Positions 37,337 to 48,677 of a stretch of DNA of 64,000 nucleotides are shown here, piece by piece. Every line of letters starts with the position of its first letter. Position 1 is the first letter of the stretch. Below the pieces are notes generated by a model that was not told where the DNA came from, did no database searches, and saw only the letters and a list, made by a program, of their open reading frames with translations. The translations under genes and the position numbers were made by a program. Source of the stretch: Ficedula albicollis (taxonomy: Eukaryota > Chordata > Aves > Passeriformes > Muscicapidae); NCBI RefSeq assembly GCF_000247815.1, contig NC_021673.1, forward strand, positions 108,271,432 through 108,335,431, read 5' to 3'.

Positions 37337-40300
37337 TTCCATCACTCAATTTCCCTGTCAGAAACATTCCTGGGACTTTCTTTTTGCTGATACTCTGCTG
37401 CACTGTTTGGAAATAGAAACGCAGCCAACTGGCAAGTTATCTTGGAGTTGTCCTTGTGCAAGGGAAAATGGGGCTTGATTTGGTCTGAAGGTCTGCTAAC
37501 ATTTGCTGCCATGGCACTTTTGCCAGTCTTCATGACGCCAGCGTACGGAGGAATGCTGCAGCACATGTATTTGAGGGGGTTTGTTTAGTGTAAGGGTGTC
37601 TGTAGGAGGAGTAGTTTCCTGAAAGGAACAAGTGGAGTGGCTGACCTTGCACTGATTCTGCTGACAGTCCCGCTTGAAATAAGGTTGCCCCGGTCTGGTG
37701 CAACATCACTCACCTCCAGTCAGGGAGTTTTGAACTGGTAGGAGACACAAAAGAGCTATATAAGGACTAACAGATCCACAGGCATCCCTCTGCATCAAAC
37801 ATGGGATCTGAACACATGAAGGCTCTGAAGGAACTCAGCTCCAGACTGAAGGTTCCAATCGGTTTACAAAAAAAGTCTCTCAGCTCTGTACATCTTCAGC
37901 CATCAGAATTCAAATCTAGTTCTGGACCCCAAGTCATGTCAAAGGCAAGAAAATGGGGAAATATCCTGAAACAGAAATCAAAACTATCCCCAAAGTACTT
38001 ACTTTGCAAGGCCAGCAGGAACAGCATCTGCATGGCTGTTATTTAGAAACACGAAAATCAAAAAGCAATGTTGAAAACTGATTTAAGGGACTGGGCAGAT
38101 TGAGGTGCAAGGCAGGAGGTTGAATGTTTTGCCTCTGCCCTCCTCATGCTTCATGCCTTGGAAACCTACCTATGTCCTGCCTGTTAATGAACATCTGCTT
38201 TTGATAGTCACAAACCCATATATTTCAGTAAAATAAACATACCTGATCTCCACTTGGGAAAGAGCCTATTGTTTCTGCTGTGCCAGGTTCAAATATTGCT
38301 TTTAAATCAGAGATGGACATTTTTTTTCTCACTTGCCTAATAGTTACCTTTAAGTGCTAAATGACTCCATCAGGAATTATGCTTCTGTGTTTGGACTAGC
38401 TGCAGGACATGGCCTTTTCTTAGGTGTCTGATGGGTCCTCTGTTGAAGGACTATCTCCTGGATATACTGGCTGTTGGTGTTAGAAAATAAATATATCTTT
38501 CCAAAGCTAATTCTCTGTTAGTCCAGCTGGAGACTGAACTAAATGCAAGTGACAACAATAAAATGTCGCCTTACCGAGTCTGCTCATCTTACCTGGTGAC
38601 TCTGAGCTACTGTCTTTTTTGAAGCCAAGATAGTTGTTATCATTGTGGCCATCTATCTATCTGTGTGAATTCATGCCTGACAAGGGCTCCAGAAACCTGC
38701 ATGATAAACAAATAGGGTAAAAAAAAGAAAAAGTGCAGTCGCCATGAAAGCTGTACAGGGCTGGAACTTGACATGTCATGACACAGCGTTTGCTGCCTGG
38801 TGACCTATCAATCTTATCCTACTGCATGCAAATCACTGCTTCTACACAAGGGAGAAATCAATGTCTATTGTTTTCATGCTGTCTGTTGGACTATACAATC
38901 ATGACAATTTTTATCATGATTTTGGTCTTGCCTTAAAACAGCACTGCAAGCAGCTGAGATTCCTCACCTTCACATTTTCAGTCTTGGTTTCAACTAGACT
39001 CTGCAATTAGTTGTGAAGTAATGGGGGTAGTAGTGATTTCCTACTTGAATGAGTCAAAGGTTCAAGATTTAATCCTGCTTATTTATATATTTATTATGTC
39101 CTACCTAGATGGCAAAAAAAAAAACATTTAGCAGTTTAGTTGTAGGGAAAACATCTGTGTAAATGCACTGGTTGAAACCAAATACCCTTCTAGTCCAATA
39201 CTCTGTTTATAAAAAACTGGCTACATGCTTGGGACACATGAGAATAGGACAGATGCATATATTTTCCTTAAAGTCTCTTGCACAAGGAACATTTTCAGCT
39301 CAGAATGTTTTGGACTTTCCTAGACGTCACAGTTTGTTTATCTAATAGCTTGTGATGGCTCTCTTGTCCAGACCTTGTCCTGTTCCTTCCTGCTGCACAA
39401 GTGACTGCACCTCCTGCAAGAACCAACACTTCCTTTGGCTTGCTATGAACCCTGATCCTATTTGCTTTATTTGATGGTTCCTAGGCCATCTTTTGAAGAT
39501 GCTCTGGGCAGCTGATCTCTCTCAGGTCACTTCTGATAGATGACTCCTCCAAGAGCATGTGGTCCACATCAAGTTGACACTGCTTATTGCTAGTTGAGAG
39601 GAGTGTGGTTGCCCACATGCAGTGATTTGCCATCAAAGCCCATGATAATTTTGGGGCAGTTAGTTGAGAGAAAATGGGCAAAGTGGTTTAGTCCATAAGG
39701 AAGCCTGTGCTGCAGAACTGGCCTGTTTGTGCACAGCAGGTCTCTCAGTGACACCCAAAACCTTCAAGCCAAGAGCACAAGCACAATGAGACTGTCCCAA
39801 ACCTTCAACCTGCCCAAAGACACAACCCTCAGACTTGCTGCTGAGAAGAGCAGTTGGCCAAAGACATGCCACAGCTCTTAAGAACTTGTTCAACCTATGT
39901 CTGGACACAGGACCAGCTGAAAAAAGAGGATTTCTCCAGGATTCCAATATATCTCCTGATGTGTCTGGTTGGGAAGAAGTATGTTTTGGGAGATGCTTTC
40001 AACCCTCTCTGTTGTACATTTCCTTCTTTGCTTGCTGCTCAGGAAGTTTCTGCTTTGCCAAAATCAATGCATGGCTGCTTCCTGGCAAATACCTCCAATT
40101 TCCTAGGTATTGGAGGGTTCTTCACTCACATCTAGCCAAATTAAGGCCAAATCTGTGCTCAGATGGGTGTCCTTTCACCCCTTTGAGTTTCCACTCAAGG
40201 AGTCCATTAAGCATAGTTTATTTTTTCTTTATCTTTTGCCCTTCCCAAGCATCCACCAAAAATGGATCATGATTCGTGCATAATGATCATGCAGCTGCAA

Positions 40301-42559
40301 GAATACAGGGACTATGGAGTGGGCAGTGAGGGAATACTCTGCCATTACTTATTAGTTACTCTCAGCAACCGAAAATACTTCACAGAATGACTCAGTGAAC
40401 TATTACCTCACATTTCTCATGTGAGCAGCATCAGGGAAAGGCTAGAACAGCAGCAGCCCTTACCTTCCCCTGCCCCCAAAGGCAAATGAACCATTAATGG
40501 TGCAGTAAAGCAGCAGAGCAAAGGTGTGTTTGCTGCACAAGGCTGGTGTCATAAAACTGAACTTTGCCCAAGACTGAACAAAATTGTAAGAAAGTCACAG
40601 TCAACGATTAAGGGCATGTTTTTTATAAGGAAATGTTATTTATGACCTTCATCTGGCATTTTATAAAGTTTTAATTTTGTTACACAACATCCATTCCTTT
40701 CATGCTTTGGCAGGAGAGATGTCAGGCCATTAGGATAGATGCAATAACCACATTTTTTTAATGCTTACTTATTATTGAACTACCTCCTCCTCTTCAAAGT
40801 GTTTTATGGTCGAGTTGCTCTATTTGCATAATTACTGCCACATCACCAGTCAATCAATTTTATGCGTTTCTCTCCTTAACCAATCTAAAATATGATACGT
40901 ATATAAAAACATCACCCATGATTATACAGACTTCACATTTATTATTGCTTCAGGTCAAAGATATATGATAAAATTACCCTCTGTTATTTCCCCCTCCCTT
41001 CCTGCTTCTTTAATGCACAACTCTGAACACTTCCTTTAGTATTGTTTATCAGCAATTTTATTTTTCTCTGAATGGGAGACAAAAGAAAATAAGTAATGGA
41101 GCTAGTCAAAACAAAGCAAGTAACTACCACAGGCAGCTACTAGGATTGCTCATTTTTACAAGCATGTGGAATCACAAGCAACTGTACACATTGATAGACT
41201 TGTCACACAGATATCAGAAGGAAAGACAAAAGTGTTCCCACTTTCTGGATAAATTCCAGACTTGAAAATAAGTGGTTCCAATGCAACGTGGGGTCCTGTG
41301 ACAGCTGAAACTTGATGGTTCTATTTTACATCTTGGTGAAATATAGAAAACAAGAGAACCCAAACTCAAGTTAGATGACGTGGCTGACGTAAGTGTCATC
41401 AGAAGCCAAGATAAACAAATTCCTTTCTTCATTTTTACCTACCGGTTACACAGTGTTACACAATTCATTGCTGTTATAAGTTGCACCAGTTGAATCTTTC
41501 CAACAGTCCTTGTGCAGGGAGAAAATTCAGAGATACCAGAAATCATTTATAATGAGGAAAAGTACTTGATTTCTTCATGGCAGAAGTTAGCTTCCAGTTA
41601 TGAATTATCATAGAATAAACAATCCGATATGTTCTTCAAAAATTTTTTGCTGATCCTTGCTAGTCTTCCATCCAAGGTGCACCACAATGGACTTGACTTT
41701 TTGTCCTCCTTACTGCAGACTTACTGAGTGTAAAAATCACTTCTGAACATTTGAAGGAAAAATGAAAAGCTAGCTTGTTTCCTGCAAAGAGTAAAATATA
41801 ACAGTAAGCATACTTATCAAAATTCTCGGCTCCAGAAGATCCCAAACAGAGCCAAAAAATATGTAATATCTCACTTCTGCTGAAGACTAATTTATCTTGT
41901 TCTCCTCGGTGTCCAAAGTATCAGTGCTGTGTTTTTCTGTTTAGATTCAAATTCTAATGGATCAGAGCATAGTGGTTTGAAGTAAATGGCAAAATTCCCA
42001 CTTATTTTCATGAAACAAGAATTTACATCTGCTTCAATAAAAGGCTTCTTGGTTCTCACTATCCTGGTCTGGGTGGTGCAATCCTCTGTTTCTGTGTGCT
42101 CTACTTTAGCTTGTTGTTGATTCAAACTCTGTTATTTGCATGCTGCTAGGAAATAAGCCAGTGTGCTTTAAATTGGAAAACTCTAGAAGTGACTTGAAGG
42201 TGAGCTGATTGCTATTTGTGGTTTTAAAGTAAGTTCTTCATTACCAACGAAGTTTTTATAGGCAGATAGCGGTTTCTTTCAAGCAGCCTTCATGGCAGCT
42301 GTTGACAGCTTCCTTCAGAAAAGCCAAGCCTCACCACTGTACAAATAATGTGATCAGTCTTATCCTGACAGGGACAATATTATCAACAAGCTCCTGTCTT
42401 CTGCTTGATAAAAAAGGCTTAATAAATCAGTCTTTGTAAAAAACATACCATGACAAAACCAGCATGCAAGCAGAGACAAGGTAGATCATTTGACTAACTC
42501 ATACTGGGTGAAATTTTGGGGGAGATGCTTGTAAGTAGATAATGATCTGGGGATAGTCC
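37337..42559. other. Intergenic DNA with possible conserved non-coding stretches
   Basis: No gene. Perfect POU octamers occur at 38826-38833 (ATGCAAAT) and 40822-40829 (ATTTGCAT). An 8-bp inverted repeat AATCATGA/TCATGATT lies at 38898-38921. The AT-rich, repeat-free segment 40540-41060 looks like a possible enhancer. Confidence 0.45.
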
Positions 42560-42600
42560 TGCTTGAGCTGGGGGTTGGAACAGGTGACCTCCAAAGGTAC
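42560..42600 (+). mobile_element. CR1 LINE fragment, left part (split by an LTR)
   Basis: CTTGAGCTGGGGGTTGG, then AACAGGTGACCTCCAAAGGT, resembles the stretch just before the CR1 3' end. The element resumes after the LTR at about 43312. Confidence 0.7.
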
Positions 42601-43312
42601 TGTTGTGGTTTAGCCCCAGACAGCAACTAAGCACCACACAGGTTCTCACTCATTTTCCACTCCTCAGGACAAGCAGGAGGAGAATTGAAAGTGCTTAGCC
42701 CCAGACAGCAACTAAGCACCACACAGGTTCTCACTCATTTTCCACTCCTCAGGACAAGCAGGAGGAGAATTTAAAGTCAGGACAAGCAGGAGGAGAATTG
42801 AAAGTGCAAAAGTGAGAAAACTCATGAGTTGAGATAAAAGCCACTTAACAATAACAATATTAATACTAATAATATAACAGCAATTTATAATGAAACAGAA
42901 AATAATTTTCTTAAAAAAAAAAGAGCAAAATAAACCACAAAAAAGATGAGTCAGGCAAATGAAAAAGAACTGCTCACCACCAGCCAACTGACCAGCCAGC
43001 CTCCGAGCAGCTGCCCCTGGTCAACTTCCCCCCCAGCTCTACAAGTTAAGCATGGCACCACACGGTCTGTGATACCCCTCTGGTCGGCTGGGGTCAGCTC
43101 TCCGGGCTGTGTCCCCTCCCAGATTCTTGTGCACCCCCAGTCTCCTCACTGGTGGGGTGGGGTGAGGAGGAGAAAAGGCCCTGAGGCTGTGTAAGTGCTG
43201 CTCAGCAATAACAGAAACATCCCTGAATTATCAATGCCATTTCCAGCACAAATCCAAACTGCAGCCCCCTACTAGCTACTGTGAAGGAAATGAACCCCAC
43301 CTCAAACCCTAG
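42601..43312 (+). mobile_element. Avian endogenous-retrovirus solo LTR
   Basis: It begins TGTTGTGGTTTAGCCCCAG, continues through CAACTAAGCACCACAC, an AACTCATGAGTTGAGATAA-like block, an A/T-rich (AAT)-like stretch, GCTCACCACCAGCCAACTG, TGTGTCCCCTCCCAGATTC and CACTGGTGGGGTGGGGTGAG, and ends near CTCAAACCCTAGG. This order matches a common avian ERV LTR as I remember it. No gag, pol or env lies next to it, so it is a solo LTR. Its left part holds a tandem duplication. Family name not assigned. Confidence 0.75.
42610..42807. repeat. 85-bp tandem duplication inside the LTR
   Basis: TTAGCCCCAGACAGCAAC starts at 42610 and again at 42695, with a third partial copy of the AGGACAAGCAGGAGGAGAAT end at about 42778-42807. 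Confidence 0.9.
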
Positions 43313-43346
43313 GTTGCTTCCAACCTCTGCCATTCTGTGATTCTGC
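43313..43346 (+). mobile_element. CR1 LINE fragment, right part with 3' tail
   Basis: GCTTCCAACCTCTGCC followed by ATTCTGTGATTCTG is the CR1 3' end and octamer tail. With 42560-42600 it reconstitutes one short CR1 copy interrupted by the LTR. Confidence 0.8.
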
Positions 43347-44740
43347 AAATACTCAATCCAAGAGAAACCACTACCTTCCCAGCTGAGCCATGTGTTTTTT
43401 CCTCTTCTCCAAGCAGTGTTTCCTACCGCCTACCAAACCTGCAAGTGTTTCCAATGGTTTCACAGCCCTTCCTGGATCCTGACAACTTGCTCATGCGGTT
43501 TTCCCTGAAAGGTTGGGTTATCATACACCTCTCTGTGCACATATAACAATGTTCAAACATAACAAGTGTGTAATGCGAAGACTAATCCGTCCTGCCAGCC
43601 TTTTCCAAGCATAACACAAGTTCCTCTGCTCTGTTGAGCCAGATTCTCTTAGGCTCCAGGGTGCTTTTTTGGAGTACTCTTTCTGGAGGGCTAAGAAAGA
43701 AACTGCATTAAGAGGCTGTAACTCTGTACTTCTCAGAGCTGTGGGCTTGGTCTCCTCAGGAGAGAATCCTTGATTCAGGAATTCACTTCCCCCTTCCTGT
43801 GAGAAACCCTGGGTTTGTTGACCTTCCCAACACATTGCACAGGCTATCTATTTACTCAGGCTTTTTCTGAGCGGGTGGGTTTCATGAGGAGGATCTTTGA
43901 CATTTCCTTGTGCTTGCATTTCTTTGAAAGACATCCCTTTAAACGCTTACAAGTTTCCAGACTTAACTACTTGTCCCTTATGACTCCTAAAAACTCGTAG
44001 ATGGACTAAGATAAGGAAAAAAAAAAAATTTCCTCCCCACACAAGTCTCTGTACCAGTTCTTTAGCAATTAAGGGAGGAAACCAGACTTCCTCTTTCCCA
44101 GCGATGCCAGACGTTGCCGTGCCGGTCCTTGGCAGTGCCGGTGCAGGAAGCATCCCCCATCCCCAGGCACTCACATCCTTACAGTGTGAGGAGAAGCTGG
44201 CAGATGAGTGCTGCAGGGCCAGCCTCACCAACAGGAACAATCTCCTGGGGAGCACTTTGGAGATCAAAAAGGATGTGCTGTTGTTATATATGTGTTATTA
44301 TATATATGTTATGATGCAGCTGGGCTCTCCACCAGCTGCAGCAGGACAACAGGGGCCAAGGCAGCACCAATTCCTCTGCCCAGGGAAGGGAGGGAGGAAG
44401 GATGAAGGGAGCAGAGAAAGGGAGAGTTTTGGACTGAGTTGATAGCAGAATAAAATATTTTTTGGGTTGTAAATCTATTAGATAAACTAATCTCAGGCTT
44501 TATGAGATTCCAGATGAAATGCAGGAATATGCCAAGCTTCTCATTTTTATTTCCAAATGTTGAGTTAATTTGGATCCAATCTGAGCCAAATTTCGCCTTA
44601 GTGTAAGCAGGTGCAACTCCACTGGGTTGAACAGAGTTACACCCATTTACAACAGGGATGGATTTGTCCTGAAGTGATTTAAATAGGGCAGAAAAGAGCA
44701 CACATGTTTCCAGTGTTTCATCTTTGAAAAAAATTAATTG
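43347..44740. other. Intergenic DNA, no gene seen
   Basis: Includes a short (TA)n-like stretch near 44285-44310. Small ORFs lack recognisable similarity. Confidence 0.5.
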
Positions 44741-44752
44741 AAAAAAAAAAAA

Positions 44753-45080
<328 letters not shown>

Positions 45081-45759
45081 AAAGTGTTCTTAATCTCTCT
45101 CACACAAATTTGTGGCCTAGTGGAAGGCTCTATTTAAACATGACAGTTTAATATCTTTCCTTGTTTTGTTCATTTGTTGCCACTTTTACCCACTTTATTT
45201 TCTTCCTCATCCTTGATTTTAATCCTGTAATTAATCTGGCATACTTTTTTGAAAAGACATACCACAATTGTGAATGTAATTATTTTTTAATTCACATTAC
45301 TTAGATGTTATCTTAATTCCTTCAGATTTCAGTCTAATTAGGTACTAAAATAATACCTAATTTGCAATTTTCACTGCAATTTTTGTGGGCACAGTGTTTT
45401 TCCTGTTCTCTGTATTATTTTAAATAGAAAGCAAATTATAATATTGGGAAATATTAAAACCAGTGACTGTTCCTTGCTTCCCTGCTCATTTAATAGTAAG
45501 GCTGAACATAGAAAGCAATCTTATGTGTAGAAGATAACAAATTATACATTGACCTGACACCACTACTTTTTAAGACAGATAATAGGTATATAACCATAGA
45601 TAGAATGAAAAGCAGTGTAGATATAACTGTTTACTTGAAGGGTTTGGGAAGGGAGGAGAATATCTGTTGACTACTTACCTCCATTTTCAAGTTCTTTTGC
45701 TCAAGATATTTCTCATCCACAACAAACTGGCCACTCACTGAACAGTCTGACCCTTTGAG

Positions 45760-46090
45760 AGGCTGGATGACAGGATGGGTGGATGGGTGGATGGGTGGAT
45801 GGCTGGATGGCTGGATGGCTGGATAAAAGGATGGCAGGATGGCTGGATGGCTGGATGGCTGGATAAAAGGATAAAAGGATGGCAGGATGGCTGGGTAAAA
45901 GGATGGCTAGATAGAATGATTGCTGGATAGAAGGATGGCAGGATGGCTGGATGGCAGGGTGGGTGGATGGCAGGAGGGCTGGATGGCAGGATGGCAGAAG
46001 GGCAGGATGGCAGGATGGGGGGATGGCAGGATGGCTAAAGGGCAGAATGGCTGTATGGCAGGATGGCTGGTTGCATGGCAGGACAGCAAG
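45760..46090. repeat. Degenerate GGAT/GGCT minisatellite
   Basis: About 330 bases of GGATGGCT- and GGATGGCAGGAT-type units with GGATAAAA interruptions. Higher-order 8-12-bp units are visible. Tryptophan/glycine-rich and histidine/proline-rich ORFs across it are artefacts. Confidence 0.93.
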
Positions 46091-48255
46091 TGCTGCCCCA
46101 GGTGTGCAGGAGGGCCTCAGCTCCTGCATGGTTCTCACAGCAGTTTTGGGGGGCAGCTCTGGCAGCTTCTGGAGATCAGTACCACCTGGCTTTTATTGTC
46201 CAAGCCAGATATCCACAGCTCACAACCTCTGACTCCTGTCTGTGCCCCTTGGGTGCGTGCAGGATGGCTGTGTGTTATCCACTTCCTTCCTCCATTGCCC
46301 CCTGCCATGACACAGCCCAGGGAGCCCCACAGTCCCATTAAGGAAGGAAGCCACTGACCTGCTGCCCCCTGCCTTGGTGGGAAACACTCTCTGAGCCTTA
46401 AATGGCTTCTTTCGTGCAAGGGGGTAATGAAAACAAAAGCCCATGCATTAGGTTGCCTACTTGTGCCTGGTAGCATGTTCTGACTAGAAGGTCAGGTATT
46501 ATTTGCATGAGTAACCATTTTTCCCATTTCAGCATGTCAATGAACCCAGAAGTGTTCAGCATCACAATCAGGGTGCCAGCAGATCCCTCCCTGCCAGTCA
46601 TGGGTGCACTCTGGGACAAACACCCTTGTGCTCCAACACCAGGACAATTACACCAGGCAGGTCTTCAGCCAGTCCTTGGCTCAGCACTCCACCAACACTG
46701 ATGAAGATGCAGCTGGGCCTGAGCAAAAGCTCTGAGCTTACCCAGAGGAAAGAGAAAGATTTCCCCCTCTGTGGAAATGGAGGGCTGTGAAGGCTGAGAT
46801 ACTTTCTCTGCTTTGAGGTCTCCTGCGGCTCAGCTGACCCAGGCACTGCAAGCCTGGCCACTGGCACCAAGGCTGGGCACTCCAGTCCTTCCCACTCCTC
46901 CAAACAGCACAGCTGGGTGAGAGTCATCTTCAGAGCTTTCAGAAGACACTTGCTGTAAGCAGTGAATCCTTAACATCTAGGAAAATATGAACCTTCACAA
47001 AGAATGCATATGAGAACATCTTCTGGACATTCCCATATGACATTACTCTGTTCACACTGTAAATCCAGTAATTTATTCTCCTGAAATTTCAAGTGATACA
47101 GACAAAGCAATACAGATAAATGTTCCAGTGTCCCTGAACCCACAGCAGCCTTTTAAGCAACAATAGCAGCTTTGGCTTCAAAAAGTACTTTAGGTTCAGG
47201 CCTGGAGGATGTAAAGCCTCATCTTGCACTTCCCCTTCAGCCATCCCTTTTGTTACTCAGGTTAATATTCTTGGCTAGAGCAGCTCATGCTGAAGGAAAA
47301 GGAACAAACATTTAGTCTTTTAAATGATCAGCCCTATAGTTGCATTTTCTCTACTACTGCAAAAATTTTACCTAGTCTGTGTTCAGCATAGGACTTAAAA
47401 GGATTCCCATCTCAGGCAAAAATGGATCAATATGCTCTTGGACTTCTGTAAAAAAAATATGTGCATATCAAAACAGTGGTTAAAATTAAGAATAGTTAGA
47501 CAATTTCTAGGTTTCCTTGCCATAAATTTATTATATTTGAAATAATAAAAACTTGCAAGAGGCTGGGCAGGTATTTAGAACATGATATTTATATGCTACC
47601 AGATTTTGTTGGTTTGGTTTTTTGTTTGTTTGTTTGTTTGGTTGGGTTTTTTTTCTGCTGAATTGTACATAGAGACCTCAGCTACATCATTGTTTGAAGG
47701 ATAATGTAAGTGATGGTAAGTCCTTCCCACTTGGAATGCTAAAATGGATTTGACAGGCAATGGTCCAGGCTCACTTCCATCTGTGACACTCTTTCAAATG
47801 ATTCATCATCTTGAACATGAAAGCAACTTGATGATGTTATGACTTACCCCTAGATAAGACAGCCAGTTCATCTGAAAGCAATTGCTCCAACTGACTGTCA
47901 TGCAGATGCCTCAACAGTGACACTGGGCATCTGCTTACGCATTTTAATAGTTTTTGTGTGTTTTTTGCAGGCAGTGGGATCTCAGACTTTGGCAGGATGC
48001 TGATGTGGAGGAGCATGCAGTGTCTGCAACCCTACCACACAACATTCTTAGTTAAGTAACCAGCCTTACTGCTCCATTTACTTTTCAGCCTAATAAAGCT
48101 CAGTAATTCCCAACTTCCATTGACTTTGGAAAAGTTAAATAATATACTTTCTTATCAAGTTGCACTTCTATTTCTATTAATTTCTCTAGGAAGCTCAGTA
48201 GAATAAACAAATAGCCTGACAAACCTTGATTCCTACCTACAACTCAATGTTTCAT
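46091..48255. other. Intergenic DNA, no gene seen
   Basis: Unique sequence with a (TTTG)n-like stretch near 47610-47645. No coding evidence. Confidence 0.5.
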
Positions 48256-48332
48256 CAATCCTGCTTTGGCCAGGAAGCTGGGCCAGGCATCCCCTAGGGC
48301 TCCCTTCCAGCTGGTATGACTCTGTGAGTGTA
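48256..48332 (+). mobile_element. Divergent CR1 3'-end fragment
   Basis: GCCAGGAAGCTGGGCCAGG, then CTCCCTTCCAGCTGGTATGACTCTGTGAGTG, resembles a decayed CR1 3' end. Similarity is weaker than for the other two CR1 pieces. Confidence 0.5.
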
Positions 48333-48565
48333 AAATGTGGCTCTCAAAACGTACATATGCTCCTGGAACTGTGCAGGTTTTTCTGAAACCTATGTGGGTT
48401 TGGCTTTGCACAGCTATCAATATTTTTCTGTCACATTAGCTCTCCCCTTCAAAACTGAATCCTGTCACCCAATTTGGCTCTTGCAAAGAGATACTTCACA
48501 TCTTATAAATTGTTCATGCTTCTACTTCAGTCACTGTTGCCTTGTTGCTTCGAGGCACAAGCCTG

Positions 48566-48677
48566 TCAGCCCTGAAGTTAATGTGCATTTGTTCTTGGTT
48601 TTTTTTTCACCTCAATAATGTTCAGCCCTGAAGTTAATGTGCATTTGTTCTTGTTTTTTTTTTTCACCTCAATAATG
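48566..48677. repeat. 56-bp tandem duplication
   Basis: TCAGCCCTGAAGTTAATG starts at 48566 and again at 48622. Copies differ mainly in T-run length. Confidence 0.9.

Noticed and set aside
43347..44460. Possible retroviral internal region next to the LTR
   Set aside because: No gag, pol or env-like reading frame is visible and there is no second LTR, so a solo LTR is the simpler reading.
45713..46357. Overlapping ORFs rich in His/Pro or Trp/Gly
   Set aside because: Artefacts of the degenerate GGAT minisatellite.
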